Positions 50,816 to 60,237 are shown, numbered from the stretch's first letter. The stretch: 64,000 nt of DNA from Sporichthya brevicatena (GCF_039525035.1 NZ_BAAAHE010000014.1:71810-135809); one strand, 5' to 3'. Notes: generated from the sequence alone by a model not told the origin. Numbers and translations: made by a program.

Positions 50816-53007
50816 TGGCGGGCCTCCGGACGGTGCACTCGACGGTCTGCCAGGTCTGCCACAACTGCTGCCCGATCGAGGTGGCGGTCGAGGCCGGACG
50901 GGCCGTCGAGATCACCGGGAACAAGAACAACCGTCACTACGCCGGCTTCAGCTGCGGCAAGGGGCGCCGTCAGCTGGCCTACCACTACTCGCCGGACCGC
51001 CTCCTGCACTCGCAGAAGCGGTTGCCGAGCGGGGAGTTCGTGCCGATCTCCTCGGCCCAGGTCATGGACGAGATCGCGGAGCGTCTGCAGGGCCTCCTCG
51101 CCGAGCACGGCCCGCGGGCCGTGGCGCTGTACTTCGGCACCCAGGCGTTCCAGACCGCCGGCTCGTCGATGCCGGTCATCAAGGGGTTCCTGAACGCCAT
51201 CGGCACCCCGATGGTGTTCGACTCGGTGACCATCGACCAGCCCGGGAAGATGGTCGCCCGCGCGCTGCACGGGAGCTGGCTCGCGCCGGCCCACACGGCG
51301 GACGAGGCCGAGGTCCTGCTGCTGTTCGGGGCCAACCCGCTGGTCAGCATGCTCGGGCTGCCCTCGGGCAACCCGGGCACCTGGCTGAACCGGCGGCTGG
51401 AGGAGGGCGCGCGCCTGATCGTCGTCGACCCGCGCCGGACCGAGACCGCCCGGCGGGCCGAGCTGTTCCTGCAGGTCCGGCCCGGCCACGACGTCGCGAT
51501 CCTCGCCGCGATGCTGCGGGTCATCCTCGCCGAGGATCTGGGGGACCGTCAGTTCATGGCGTCCTGGGTCGACGGCATCGACCGGCTGCGTTCGGCCGTC
51601 GCGCCGTTCACGCCCGAGGCGGTCGCCCGGAACGCGGGCATCGACGCGGACGACCTCGTCCGCGCCGCGCGGATGTACGGCAGCGCCCGCTCCGGATTCG
51701 TGGACGCCGGGACCGGGCCGAACATGGCCCAGTCGGGGTCGACGCTGGAGTACCTCATCGCGGTGTTGCGCTCGGTCTGCGGTCACGTGCGCCGCGCGGG
51801 CGAGGCGGTCCCGGACCCGCTGACGCTCTACCCGGCGCTGCCGGCGATCGCGCAGCCGATGCCGCCGGCCCCGGCCACCGGGTTCGGGGAGCAGTTGCGC
51901 GTCCGCAACCTGACCAGTTGCCCGGCCGGTCTGCCGGTCTCGGCGCTGGCCGACGAGATCCTCCTCGAAGGGGAGGGGCAGGTCCGCGCGCTGTTCAGCG
52001 TCGGTGGCAACCCCGTCGTCGCGTGGCCCGACCAGGTCCGTACGACGGCGGCGATGAAGGCGCTGGACCTGCTCGTCACGGTCGACCCGTTCCTGTCGAA
52101 CACCGCACAGTTCGCGGACTACGTCATCGCGCCGCGGATGCCGCTCGAGGTCCCGCACGTCACGCAGATCCTCGACTTCCTCCAGGTGCTCGGCATCGGC
52201 CCCGGCGCCCCGTACGCCCAGTACGGCCCGGCGGTGCTCGACGTGCCCGAGGGCAGTGACCTGCTGAGCGAGTGGGAGTTCTTCTACGGCCTCGCGCAGC
52301 GGCTGAACCTGTCGATCGAGGTCCCGCACCCGTTCGGCATGGTCGACCCGGTCGCGCTCGACATGAGCAAGCCGCCGACGGAGGAGGAGCTGCTCGACAT
52401 CGTCTGCGCCGGCTCCCGGATCCCGCTCGACACCGTCCGGCAGTACCGCGACGGGCTCGAGGGCGAGGCTGCGGCGGAGCCCCGCGTCGTCGTCGCCCCC
52501 GCCGACCCGGCGTGCACGGCGAAGCTCGACGCGGCGAACCCGGAGATGATGGCCGACCTCGAGGCGATCGCGGGTTCGCTCGGCTCCCACGGCACGAGTG
52601 ACGACTCGTTCGTCCTCGTCGGCCGCCGGGAGACGCACGCGGCGAACTCGTCCTACAACGCGAAGGCCGCGCGCGGGATCCGCCGGTACAACCCGGTGTA
52701 CCTGAACCCGGCCGACGCCGAGCGCCTCGGCGTGCGCGACGACGACCTCGTGCGGATCGCCTCCGCGCGGGCGGCGGTCGTCGCGGTCGTCAGCGTCGAC
52801 GACTCGATGCGGCCGGGGGTCGTGGCGTTGAGCCACGCGTACGGCCCGGCCGAGGCGGACGTCGACGACCCGTGGGGCGCGGGGGCCAGCACCGCCCGGC
52901 TCGCGGACGTCGAGGACGACTACGACCGCTACTCCGGCCAGCCCCGGATGAGCGGGATCCCGGTGGTCCTGTCACCCGTGCGCCAACCCGCTCCGGTCGG
53001 AGGGTGA
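50815..53007 (+). CDS. Molybdopterin-dependent oxidoreductase (bis-MGD family)
   Basis: A 730-residue DMSO-reductase-family protein. The N-terminal [4Fe-4S] ligands are Cys12, Cys15, Cys19 and Cys47 (CQVCHNCC...SCGKG). The MGD-binding segments include 'LFGANPLVSML', 'IVVDPRRTETARRAELFLQVRPG' and the C-terminal 'ETHAANSSYNAKAARG'. No Tat signal is present, so it is cytoplasmic. No electron-transfer subunit is adjacent; the nitroreductase next door is the only redox partner in sight. The substrate is unknown. ATG overlaps the AhpD-like stop. Confidence 0.9.
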   Translation: MAGLRTVHSTVCQVCHNCCPIEVAVEAGRAVEITGNKNNRHYAGFSCGKGRRQLAYHYSPDRLLHSQKRLPSGEFVPISSAQVMDEIAERLQGLLAEHGPRAVALYFGTQAFQTAGSSMPVIKGFLNAIGTPMVFDSVTIDQPGKMVARALHGSWLAPAHTADEAEVLLLFGANPLVSMLGLPSGNPGTWLNRRLEEGARLIVVDPRRTETARRAELFLQVRPGHDVAILAAMLRVILAEDLGDRQFMASWVDGIDRLRSAVAPFTPEAVARNAGIDADDLVRAARMYGSARSGFVDAGTGPNMAQSGSTLEYLIAVLRSVCGHVRRAGEAVPDPLTLYPALPAIAQPMPPAPATGFGEQLRVRNLTSCPAGLPVSALADEILLEGEGQVRALFSVGGNPVVAWPDQVRTTAAMKALDLLVTVDPFLSNTAQFADYVIAPRMPLEVPHVTQILDFLQVLGIGPGAPYAQYGPAVLDVPEGSDLLSEWEFFYGLAQRLNLSIEVPHPFGMVDPVALDMSKPPTEEELLDIVCAGSRIPLDTVRQYRDGLEGEAAAEPRVVVAPADPACTAKLDAANPEMMADLEAIAGSLGSHGTSDDSFVLVGRRETHAANSSYNAKAARGIRRYNPVYLNPADAERLGVRDDDLVRIASARAAVVAVVSVDDSMRPGVVALSHAYGPAEADVDDPWGAGASTARLADVEDDYDRYSGQPRMSGIPVVLSPVRQPAPVGG

Positions 53008-53666
53008 TGGACGTCCGCGAGGCGCTCTACACCACCCGGGCGATGCGACGGCTGGCACCGGACCCGGTGCCGGACGAGGTGCTGATGCGCATCCTCGACG
53101 CCGCGATCCGGGCACCGTCGGCCGGCAACGCGCACGCGTTCCGGTTCCTCGTCGTGCGCGACGCGGACACGAAGAAGGCGCTGCAGGTCCTCTACCGGGA
53201 GGCGCTCGACGAGCTGTACCGCACGCGTTACGCGCGGGCCGCCGACGCGGTCCGCGCGGGCACGGCGGATCCGTCGCAGCAGCGGGTGACGGCGTCGGCG
53301 AACCACCTCGCGGATTCCCTGCACACCGCGCCGGTCCTGCTGTTCGCCTACGGACTGAGCAACGGTGCGTCGTCGGTGTTCCCGGCGGTCTGGAGCGCGT
53401 GCCTGGCCGCGCGGGCCGAAGGGCTCGGCAGCACGGTCACCACGTTGCTGAAGGCGCGTCGGGCCGAGGTGGACGCTCTCCTCGGCCGGCCGCCGGACAG
53501 CGAGTACGAGATGTTCGCGATGATCCCCATCGGCCGCCCGCTGGGCCGTTGGGGCGTGGCGCAACGACGCCCGCTGCACGAGATGGTCTACACCGAACGC
53601 TGGGCCTGCCCGCCCGACTGGAACTGCGACCGGCCGCTCTGGCCGGAACCTGAAGGAGCACCATGA
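53007..53666 (+). CDS. Nitroreductase family FMN protein
   Basis: A 219-residue flavoprotein with the FMN-phosphate 'TTRAMRRLAPDPVPDEVL' start, 'RAPSAGNAHAFRFLVV' and 'EMFAMIPIGRPLGR'. Members reduce nitro groups, enones or quinones with NAD(P)H. It overlaps the molybdopterin gene and the following fusion gene, so it is in the same operon. The C-terminus 'WACPPDWNCD' adds two Cys not usual in the family. Confidence 0.9.
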   Translation: MDVREALYTTRAMRRLAPDPVPDEVLMRILDAAIRAPSAGNAHAFRFLVVRDADTKKALQVLYREALDELYRTRYARAADAVRAGTADPSQQRVTASANHLADSLHTAPVLLFAYGLSNGASSVFPAVWSACLAARAEGLGSTVTTLLKARRAEVDALLGRPPDSEYEMFAMIPIGRPLGRWGVAQRRPLHEMVYTERWACPPDWNCDRPLWPEPEGAP

Positions 53667-56344
53667 GCACGGACACCGAGTTCCGACCCCGGACCATCCT
53701 GGTCACCGGTGCGAGTGGCGTCTTCGGCCGCGAGATCACCGAACACCTGGTCCGCCGTGGGCACCGGGTGGTCGGGCTCTCCCGCCGGCCACCGGAGTCC
53801 ATCCACCCCGGCACGACCTTCATCCCCGCGGACATCCGCGACGTCGACGCCGTCACCCGCGCGATGGAGGGCTGCGACGTCGTCGCGCACTGCGCGTGGG
53901 CGATGGACGCGCACTTCGGTGACCCCGCCGAGCGCGCGATCAACATCGACGGCACGGCCAACGTGCTGACCGCGATGGAGCGGACCGGCGCGAGCCGGAT
54001 CGTGTTCGCGAGCTCGTCGACGGCGTACGGCCCCCGGCCGCACGACCGCAGCAAGCTCAAGGAGTCGGTCGCGCTCGCGCCGCACCCCGAGGCGGCGTAC
54101 GCGGTCCACAAGGCCGAGGTCGAGGCGATGCTCGCGGCGGCGCCGGTCGACGCGATCAGCATCCGCGCCGGCATCGTGCTCGGGCGCCGGATCGACAACC
54201 GCGTCCGGAATCTGATGGCGGGTCCGGCGCTCGCGGTCGTCAAGGGGCAGCCGAGCCTGTGGCAGGTCGTCCACGCCGACGACGTCGGCCGCTTCTTCAC
54301 CCTCGCCTGCGAGCGCGGCCCCGCCGGGCCGGTCAACCTCGCGAGCGAGGAGATCCTCGACGTCGAGCAGGTCGGCCGCGCGTTCGGCAAGCGCGTCGTG
54401 GCGGTGCGTCAGGACTGGTTGGAGAAGGGCATCGACACCCTGTACCGGCGCAAGCTGATGCCGGTGAACCGCGGCGACTTCGAGTTCGTGCTGTTCCAGC
54501 CGCTGCTGGACACGACGAAGCTCAAGGAGGAGTTCGGCTTCGAGTGCGCGTGGTCGGGCCCGGACACCCTCGAGGACACGCGCCTCTCGCTCACCGGTGT
54601 GATGGGCATCGGCGACAAGGCCGTCGACGTCCCGTGGCGGCGCGCGTTCCGTCCCGGCCGCGTCCCCGTCGACACCCCGGCGCTCGACGGCGTGAAGCTC
54701 GAGCTCGGTGGCAAGCCCGACCAGGTCGGCGAGTTCGACAGCCCCGTCGACCCGCGGTTCACGTGCTTCATCGCGACGAACTTCTCCGAGGCGCTGCCGG
54801 GCCCGGCGACGCCGCTGTCGCTGACCGCGGTCGCGCCGGCGTTCGCGCAGGCCGGCGTCGCGGTCGTCGACTTCCTCGGGATGACCGGCGTCGCGAAGAA
54901 CGAGGCCTACGCCCGGATGTTCTCGATCCAGGGCCACCGCGTCTACATGAACGTCGCGACCGGCGCGGCCGTCGGCGAGCTCTCGCCGGGCTGGGACGCG
55001 GACTCGTTCGCGGCGCAGTACCTCGGCCGCCACATCCAGGACCTGCCCGCGCTCGACTTCTCCGACCTGCCCATGGACAAGCCCGAGGGCATTCAGGGCC
55101 AGATCAAGGTCGCGGGCGGCATGGGTGTCCGGCTGACCGGTGTGCTCGCCGGCTACCGCCGCGACATCGACACGATGCTGGCCGAGGTGAAGCGTTTCTC
55201 CCGTCTCGTCGGTGACCCGGCCGACCGCACGGACGCGCAGCTGGAGTCGCTGTTCAGCCTCGGCTACGACCTGCAGTGCCACGGCTGGCGCCTGGCCGGC
55301 CTCGGCGCCGTCCTCGCCGGTGCGGCGACGAACACCGCGGAGCAGCTCGCGGGCTCGAAGGGCGTCGTCAGCTCCGTCGGCGAGGGCCTGACCAGCGCCG
55401 AGGGTCTGGGCGGCGTCCGTCGTCTCGCGCGCCTGGCCGCGGCCGACCCGGCGGTGCTGGAGGTGCTCACCTCCGGCGGCACCGGGCTGTACCAGCGGGT
55501 GCAGGAGGTCTCGCCGCGGTTCGCGAACGCGGTCAAGGAAGCACTGAGCAGCTTCGGGCACCGCGGCCCGGCGGAGTGCGAGCTCGCGTCCAGGGTCTTC
55601 GCCGACGACCCGGACCTGGTCCTGCGGACGGTCGGCAAGGCCGCGACCGCGCCGGAGCGCAGCAGCGGTGCCGAGCACGCCGAGCCGCTGGTCCCGCGGC
55701 GGGCGCGGCCGGCCGTCAAGCTCGCGCGCTGGGCGACCGGTGAGCGGGAGCGCGACCGCGACGCGCTGGTGCGGGTCATCCACCTGATGCGCTCGATCGC
55801 GCGGGAGCAGGGCCGCCGGCTCACCTCGGCGGGTGTGCTCAACTCCTCCGCCGACGTCTTCTACCTGACGTTCGACGAGCTGTTCGCGCCCGGCGCGGAC
55901 GCGAAGGAGACCGTCGCCCGGCGGCGCGCGGAGCGGGAGCGGCTGGCGTCGATCCGGCTGCCGATCGCGTTCGTCGCGCCGTGGGAACCGGAGCCGGCGA
56001 CGACGGCGCTCGGGGTCGGGGACCAGCTCTCCGGCGTGGCGGCCGCGCCGGGCAAGGCGCGCGGCGTCGTCCGCGTCGTCACCCCGGAGACCGCGCACCT
56101 GGTCGAGCCGGGCGAGGTGATGGTCACCGCCGTCACCGACGTCGGGTACACCCCGTTGTTCGGCCACGCCGCCGCGGTCGTCACCGACATCGGCGGGCTG
56201 CTCTCGCACGCGGCGGTGGTCGCGCGCGAGTTCGGCATCCCGGCCGTCTGCGACACCGCGACCGCGACCGCCCGTCTCGTCGACGGCATGGAGGTCGAGG
56301 TCGACGGGACCGCCGGCACCGTCACCGTGCTGGCGACACCGTGA
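53663..56344 (+). CDS. Epimerase fused to PEP-synthase/RPH-like C-terminal half, copy 2
   Basis: An 893-residue homologue of the protein at 24111. The N-terminal ~310 residues are an extended SDR (VTGASGVFG, 'AHCAWAMDAHF', 'YAVHK'). The C-terminal half has 'ATNFSEALPGPATPLSL', 'GHRGPAECELASRVF' and the swivelling domain 'TDIGGLLSHAAVVARE' with candidate phospho-His849. No ATP-grasp domain is present. It ends the operon that begins with the second importer, mirroring the place of copy 1. Function is unknown; a two-step dehydrogenase/phosphotransfer enzyme is one hypothesis. Confidence 0.83.
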   Translation: MSTDTEFRPRTILVTGASGVFGREITEHLVRRGHRVVGLSRRPPESIHPGTTFIPADIRDVDAVTRAMEGCDVVAHCAWAMDAHFGDPAERAINIDGTANVLTAMERTGASRIVFASSSTAYGPRPHDRSKLKESVALAPHPEAAYAVHKAEVEAMLAAAPVDAISIRAGIVLGRRIDNRVRNLMAGPALAVVKGQPSLWQVVHADDVGRFFTLACERGPAGPVNLASEEILDVEQVGRAFGKRVVAVRQDWLEKGIDTLYRRKLMPVNRGDFEFVLFQPLLDTTKLKEEFGFECAWSGPDTLEDTRLSLTGVMGIGDKAVDVPWRRAFRPGRVPVDTPALDGVKLELGGKPDQVGEFDSPVDPRFTCFIATNFSEALPGPATPLSLTAVAPAFAQAGVAVVDFLGMTGVAKNEAYARMFSIQGHRVYMNVATGAAVGELSPGWDADSFAAQYLGRHIQDLPALDFSDLPMDKPEGIQGQIKVAGGMGVRLTGVLAGYRRDIDTMLAEVKRFSRLVGDPADRTDAQLESLFSLGYDLQCHGWRLAGLGAVLAGAATNTAEQLAGSKGVVSSVGEGLTSAEGLGGVRRLARLAAADPAVLEVLTSGGTGLYQRVQEVSPRFANAVKEALSSFGHRGPAECELASRVFADDPDLVLRTVGKAATAPERSSGAEHAEPLVPRRARPAVKLARWATGERERDRDALVRVIHLMRSIAREQGRRLTSAGVLNSSADVFYLTFDELFAPGADAKETVARRRAERERLASIRLPIAFVAPWEPEPATTALGVGDQLSGVAAAPGKARGVVRVVTPETAHLVEPGEVMVTAVTDVGYTPLFGHAAAVVTDIGGLLSHAAVVAREFGIPAVCDTATATARLVDGMEVEVDGTAGTVTVLATP

Positions 56345-56421
56345 CCCCCGCCCGGCCCGAGGCCGTCGTCCGGCAGGATTCTCCCCAGGCGAGGTATGCG
56401 CGGGGGAGGGGAACGCTGGCG

Positions 56422-57048
56422 ATGGCCCGGTCGGGACAGCCTGCACGGCGGCCCAACCGGCGCGAGCACGTCATCCGAGCCGCGGTGACCGTGTTCGCCC
56501 GGGAGGGCTACCAGGGCACGTCGATCCAGGACGTCGCCGCCGAGGCGGACGTCGTCACGACCGCGGTCTACTACCACTTCTCCAGCAAGGACGAGCTGTA
56601 CGAGGCCGCGCTCGAGAGCGTCTTCCGGCAGCTCGACGAGGTCGTCGAGGAGGCCCGCGAACCGGAGGGCGAGCTGAGCTTCAGCCGCGTCATGGGCGCG
56701 GTGTGGGACTGGGTGGAGAACAACCCCGAGCCCGCGAAGCTGCTCTACCACCAGCTCCCGGGCGCGACGGCGAACTCGCTGCAGATCCGGCAGGAGTTCG
56801 AACGCCGCCACATCGAGCGGATGGTCGACTACCTCAAGGCCCCCTCGGCCCCGAGCAACCGGCGCGACGCCGCATTGCGGTGGACGACGTTGTCGCTGAT
56901 CATGCGCAGCGTCTTCGCCCTCGGGACCAACATGCACTCGCTGCGACTCGGCGACGGCCCGTTGGCCGGCCACTCCGAGGCCGCCCTGCGCAAGGCCTAC
57001 GAAGAGGTGTCGCTGAGCATGATGGCCGCGGCGGAGGAGCGGAGCTGA
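56422..57048 (+). CDS. TetR family transcriptional regulator
   Basis: A 208-residue regulator with an HTH in 'VIRAAVTVFAREGYQGTSIQDVAAEADVVTTAVYYHFSSKDELY' (about 18-62). The C-terminal domain 'ALRWTTLSLIMRSVFALG' is family-like. It follows the fusion gene by 77 bases with no clear palindrome in the gap, and faces another TetR gene. It may respond to the substrate of the upstream operon. Confidence 0.9.
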   Translation: MARSGQPARRPNRREHVIRAAVTVFAREGYQGTSIQDVAAEADVVTTAVYYHFSSKDELYEAALESVFRQLDEVVEEAREPEGELSFSRVMGAVWDWVENNPEPAKLLYHQLPGATANSLQIRQEFERRHIERMVDYLKAPSAPSNRRDAALRWTTLSLIMRSVFALGTNMHSLRLGDGPLAGHSEAALRKAYEEVSLSMMAAAEERS

Positions 57049-57069
57049 CGCTCCCTCTTCGAGGTCGGT

Positions 57070-57675
57070 TCACGCCGCCGGCGGGTGGATGATGCTCTCC
57101 GCGAGCGACTCGACCTCCTGGCGGAAGCGGCTCTCGGACAGACCCTTGCGGGCGCGGTCGAGGGTGAGCATCGACGCGACGGCGGCCTCGATGAGGGAGA
57201 GCAGCGCGACGGCGAGCACCGCGTACTCGGCGGGCTTGAGACTGGACCGCGCCACCTTCACGGCCTCACGGAACTGCTCGACGGCGTAGATGCGGTCGTG
57301 GCGCAGGACGCCCTCGACGGCGCTGGACAGGCCGGAGCCCGAGAGCACGTACGCGCGGGCGCCGGGGGAGGACTTCGCCCAGGTGAGGATCTCGCCGGCG
57401 ATGACGCCGACGGACTCGCCGGCCTGGACACGGCCGACCCCGGCGTCGATGGCGGCCCGGTAGGTCTTGCTGACCTCCTGGAACCCCTCGATGAGGATCG
57501 CCTCGCGCGAGGCGTAGTGGTAGTAGATCGCGGCCGGCGTCATGTCCGCGGCGGCGGCGATGTCGGCGATGGTGACCGCGTCGGCCTGGCTCTCGGCGAT
57601 GAGCTCCAGCGCCGTGCGCACGATGACGGCGCGGCGCGAGGGCCGGTGCGCCGGACGGCGGGGCGGAGTGCTCAC
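57070..57675 (-). CDS. TetR family transcriptional regulator
   Basis: A 201-residue regulator with HTH 'LIAESQADAVTIADIAAAADMTPAAIYYHYASREAIL' (about 22-60). It diverges from the unknown gene at 57815, paralogue 3, over a GAGAC-G-GTCTC palindrome. This repeats the arrangement at 50-1696, where paralogue 1 also diverges from a TetR gene. Confidence 0.9.
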   Translation of the reverse strand: MSTPPRRPAHRPSRRAVIVRTALELIAESQADAVTIADIAAAADMTPAAIYYHYASREAILIEGFQEVSKTYRAAIDAGVGRVQAGESVGVIAGEILTWAKSSPGARAYVLSGSGLSSAVEGVLRHDRIYAVEQFREAVKVARSSLKPAEYAVLAVALLSLIEAAVASMLTLDRARKGLSESRFRQEVESLAESIIHPPAA

Positions 57676-57722
57676 ACCTCATCCTCTCGCGCCCGGTGCG
57701 CGCCGCCAAGGACGTTGGTTAC

Positions 57723-57739
57723 TTGAGACGGTCTCTTGA
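57723..57739. promoter_or_regulatory. Putative TetR operator
   Basis: TTGAGACGGTCTCTTGA contains the perfect GAGAC-G-GTCTC inverted repeat (57725-57735) midway between the divergent TetR gene and paralogue 3. It differs from the other operators in the window, as expected for a different regulator. Confidence 0.5.
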
Positions 57740-57814
57740 TTGTCACCGGACCCGATGCGATGCTGGCTTGACTGGAGTCGGCATAAAGAAAGTCGGCGAC
57801 ACGGAGGAGTTGGC

Positions 57815-58810
57815 GTGAGCGAGAAGCGACAGTTGGTCGGCGACTACAACTTCCGGAACGTCGCGGGAATCTACGAGCCCGACCTGTCGGTGATTCTGCC
57901 CGACCAGCCGCTGAACGGCGCCTCGCTGCAGTCGCAGTACGTCTACGGCGGCCTGACCGGTGCGTCCGGCACGCGGTACATCGTCGAGCGCAAGTTCGTC
58001 GGCCCGATGTCCGGCGGCAACTACATCCTCGGCAACGCGAACGGCTCGATGGAGCTGCTGCCCGAGTCCGACCGCAGCGCGAAGGGCGAGCTCGTCCGCG
58101 ACTTCTCCCCGCTGCGGCGGAACTGGAAGTCGAAGGGCATGCTGCACGCGTCCAACGAGCTGCCGATCGACCTGACGATCACCGACGAGGAGCTGACGTG
58201 GAGTGAGGGTGAGGCCCTGACGCTCTCCGGGGCTCGTCCCGCCGTCGGCGTCCAGTTCTTCGCGCCGTCGCGCACCGAACCGCTCGCGTATGCCAGCCAG
58301 GCGTACTGGGTGACGGGGACGGTGCTGGGGGAGACCGTCGAGGGTCCGATCTTCTTCGACCACCTGTACTTCCAGCACGGCGCGGAGTGGAAGGAGTACC
58401 GCTGGTACATCGACCTGCAGATCTCCTGGAACGTCTTCGCGAACAAGTTCGACGACGGGACCGTCGAGTTCGGCCACATCGTCCGCGGTCGGCAGGGCTG
58501 GAGCGCGGGTGTCGTCGTCGAGGGCGACCGGGCGATGGCCGTGTGCACCGACGTGGAGGGCACCTTCACCCTCGACGACGAAGACTACGTGACCGGTGCC
58601 GTCTACGACCTCGGGCGCGCCGGGACGTGGGAGTTCTTCGGCGACCCGGCGCAGCAGATGGGCGGGTTCAACAAGGCCCGCTGGGGCGGGTACCGGGCGC
58701 AGGGTGGCCTGACGCGTCGTCAGGGCGACGACCGCACCCTGGTCAACGGCTGGACCTGGCTGGAGTGCTTCGCTGATCGCATGCGTACCGAGAACCTGCT
58801 CACCGGGTGA
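57815..58810 (+). CDS. Conserved protein of unknown function, paralogue 3 of 3
   Basis: A 331-residue relative of the products at 50 and 5285, with 'TGTVLGETVEGPIFFDHLYF' (167-186) and FDDGT (212-216) at matching positions. It is soluble with no recognised domain. The GTG at 57815 follows GGAGGA and is preferred to a start 25 codons upstream that would overlap the operator region. It is divergent to a TetR gene and overlaps the histidine phosphatase gene (GTGA). Its sequence favours the same beta-rich fold as its relatives. Confidence 0.8.
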   Translation: MSEKRQLVGDYNFRNVAGIYEPDLSVILPDQPLNGASLQSQYVYGGLTGASGTRYIVERKFVGPMSGGNYILGNANGSMELLPESDRSAKGELVRDFSPLRRNWKSKGMLHASNELPIDLTITDEELTWSEGEALTLSGARPAVGVQFFAPSRTEPLAYASQAYWVTGTVLGETVEGPIFFDHLYFQHGAEWKEYRWYIDLQISWNVFANKFDDGTVEFGHIVRGRQGWSAGVVVEGDRAMAVCTDVEGTFTLDDEDYVTGAVYDLGRAGTWEFFGDPAQQMGGFNKARWGGYRAQGGLTRRQGDDRTLVNGWTWLECFADRMRTENLLTG

Positions 58811-59502
58811 GCGCGACCCCGTTCATCAATCACCTCCCCGCCGTCCTGCGGGACGGGACCGAGGTGACGCGCATCCTCTTCGTCCGTCACGGCCAGCAGG
58901 AGCCCGCCCCGCCGGGCACGCTGCCGCAGGCGTGGATGGACAGTCCGCTCACCGAGCTCGGCCGCGCGCAGGCGCGTGCCGTCGGTGAGCACCTGACCGG
59001 CGAGCGCCTCGCGGCGGTCGCGTCGAGTGACCTGCAGCGGGCCCGGCAGACCGCCGAGGCGATCGCTGCGCACCACTCGCTGGAGGTCCAGGCGTTCCCC
59101 GGGCTGTCGGAGATCGACTGCTACTCCGGCGTCCCCGCCGACGTCTGGCCCGCCGACCACGTCGGCGCCGACGCCTGGGTCGCCGCCCACGAGACCTTCG
59201 CCCGCGAGGGTCGCTGGGAGGTCTTCGGCTGCGGGGAGTCCGGGGCTGCGTTGCGGGACCGCGCCGTCGCCGTCGTCGACTCCCTCGTCGACAAGTACCC
59301 GGGTGAGTCGATCGCCGTCGTCTGCCACGGCGGGACGATCAACGCCTACGTCTCGCACTGGCTCGGCGTCGCCGCGGACATGTTCTTCCTCCCGGCGCAC
59401 GCCTCGGTTTCCGTGGTCCTCGCCGCCCCCGACGGCCGCCGGGCGATCGAGTCCCTCAACGACCGCCACCACCTCTCCGCCGCCGACGTCCTTACGTACT
59501 GA
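58807..59502 (+). CDS. Histidine phosphatase family protein
   Basis: A 231-residue phosphoglycerate-mutase-like enzyme. The phosphohistidine motif is 'LFVRHGQQE' near 24-32, with 'SSDLQRARQTAEAI' and the second catalytic His in 'AVVCHGGTINAYV'. It removes phosphate from an unknown small molecule. The coupling with an unknown-family protein suggests a shared pathway, not shown by the sequence itself. Confidence 0.9.
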   Translation: MSATPFINHLPAVLRDGTEVTRILFVRHGQQEPAPPGTLPQAWMDSPLTELGRAQARAVGEHLTGERLAAVASSDLQRARQTAEAIAAHHSLEVQAFPGLSEIDCYSGVPADVWPADHVGADAWVAAHETFAREGRWEVFGCGESGAALRDRAVAVVDSLVDKYPGESIAVVCHGGTINAYVSHWLGVAADMFFLPAHASVSVVLAAPDGRRAIESLNDRHHLSAADVLTY

Positions 59503-59508
59503 ATCTCT

Positions 59509-59628
59509 GCGGGATGACGTCCCGGGCGGGGCCCTGTCAGCCCGCAGGAGGGCCGACACCCCACCCCCGCGGGATGACGTCCCGTAGGAGGCCCTGTCAG
59601 CCCGCAGGAGGGCCGACACCTCACCCGC
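59509..59628. repeat. Two tandem 60-base family B units
   Basis: Units at 59509-59568 and 59569-59628 differ at 6 of 60 bases. Each contains GGGATGACGTCCC and CCCTGTCAGCCCGCAGGAGGGCCGACA, which can fold into a hairpin. It follows the phosphatase gene directly. The same core is found at 22871 and 60341. The rest of the gap up to 59724 shows no recognisable feature beyond a possible promoter for the next gene. Confidence 0.8.
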
Positions 59629-59724
59629 GGGGGCCGACATGCTCTCGGACTGCAGGCGCCGGCGCCGAGCGCAGCAGCGCCTCGGGCGCCGGGGTTGTAG
59701 CGCGTCAGCGACGGCTAAGAGACG

Positions 59725-60237
59725 GTGGGGTCCGTGCGAAGCTTCGACGCGGCACCGGTAGTCCTCGGGAAGAGCTGGCGAAACGGCATCGCCCTCGGGG
59801 TCTCCATGGGCGCCGCCACGACGTACTCTGTCGGATTCGTTGTTCAGGTTTGGGAAGAGAGCCGCGTCTACGGCGGCGTCTTCATGTGCATGGCTGCGCT
59901 CTGGGTTGCGTTGGCCGTGAGCGGTTTACGTTCAGGGCGCGTCTGGGTCCAGGGCGACACGATGTACATGTCCCGCTTCCTGAGGCGTCGCCTGGCAGTT
60001 CACCGCTCGGACATCGCGGACGTGCGGATACGCCGCGCACCCTTCGGTCTTCGTCCCACGATGGGGCGCAGCGTCGAAATCGTCATGAAGGACGGCCGTA
60101 GCGTCGTCTTGAATGAATTGCAGGTCCCGGACGGGAAGAAGGCTCCCGCACCGAATGTAGAGGGACTGCGCGACAGGCTGTGCGACTGGCTAGCGACGGC
60201 TGACCAGGACGACGTCCACAGGGACAGGGCTACCTAA
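59725..60237 (+). CDS. Small membrane protein with PH-like domain
   Basis: A 170-residue protein with two hydrophobic helices (about 20-42 and 48-67) then a soluble domain 'MYMSRFLRRRLAVHRSDIADVRIRRAPFGLRP', resembling bacterial PH domains of membrane proteins. The codon use is less GC-biased than its neighbours, which could mark a recent arrival. Start uncertain: GTG 59725 or GTG 59734. It is followed immediately by a strong hairpin. Confidence 0.65.
   Translation: MGSVRSFDAAPVVLGKSWRNGIALGVSMGAATTYSVGFVVQVWEESRVYGGVFMCMAALWVALAVSGLRSGRVWVQGDTMYMSRFLRRRLAVHRSDIADVRIRRAPFGLRPTMGRSVEIVMKDGRSVVLNELQVPDGKKAPAPNVEGLRDRLCDWLATADQDDVHRDRAT

Noticed and set aside
53588-56446. 952-codon minus-strand open frame opposite the epimerase fusion
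   Set aside because: No recognisable motif, wholly antisense to a gene with a paralogue at 24111.
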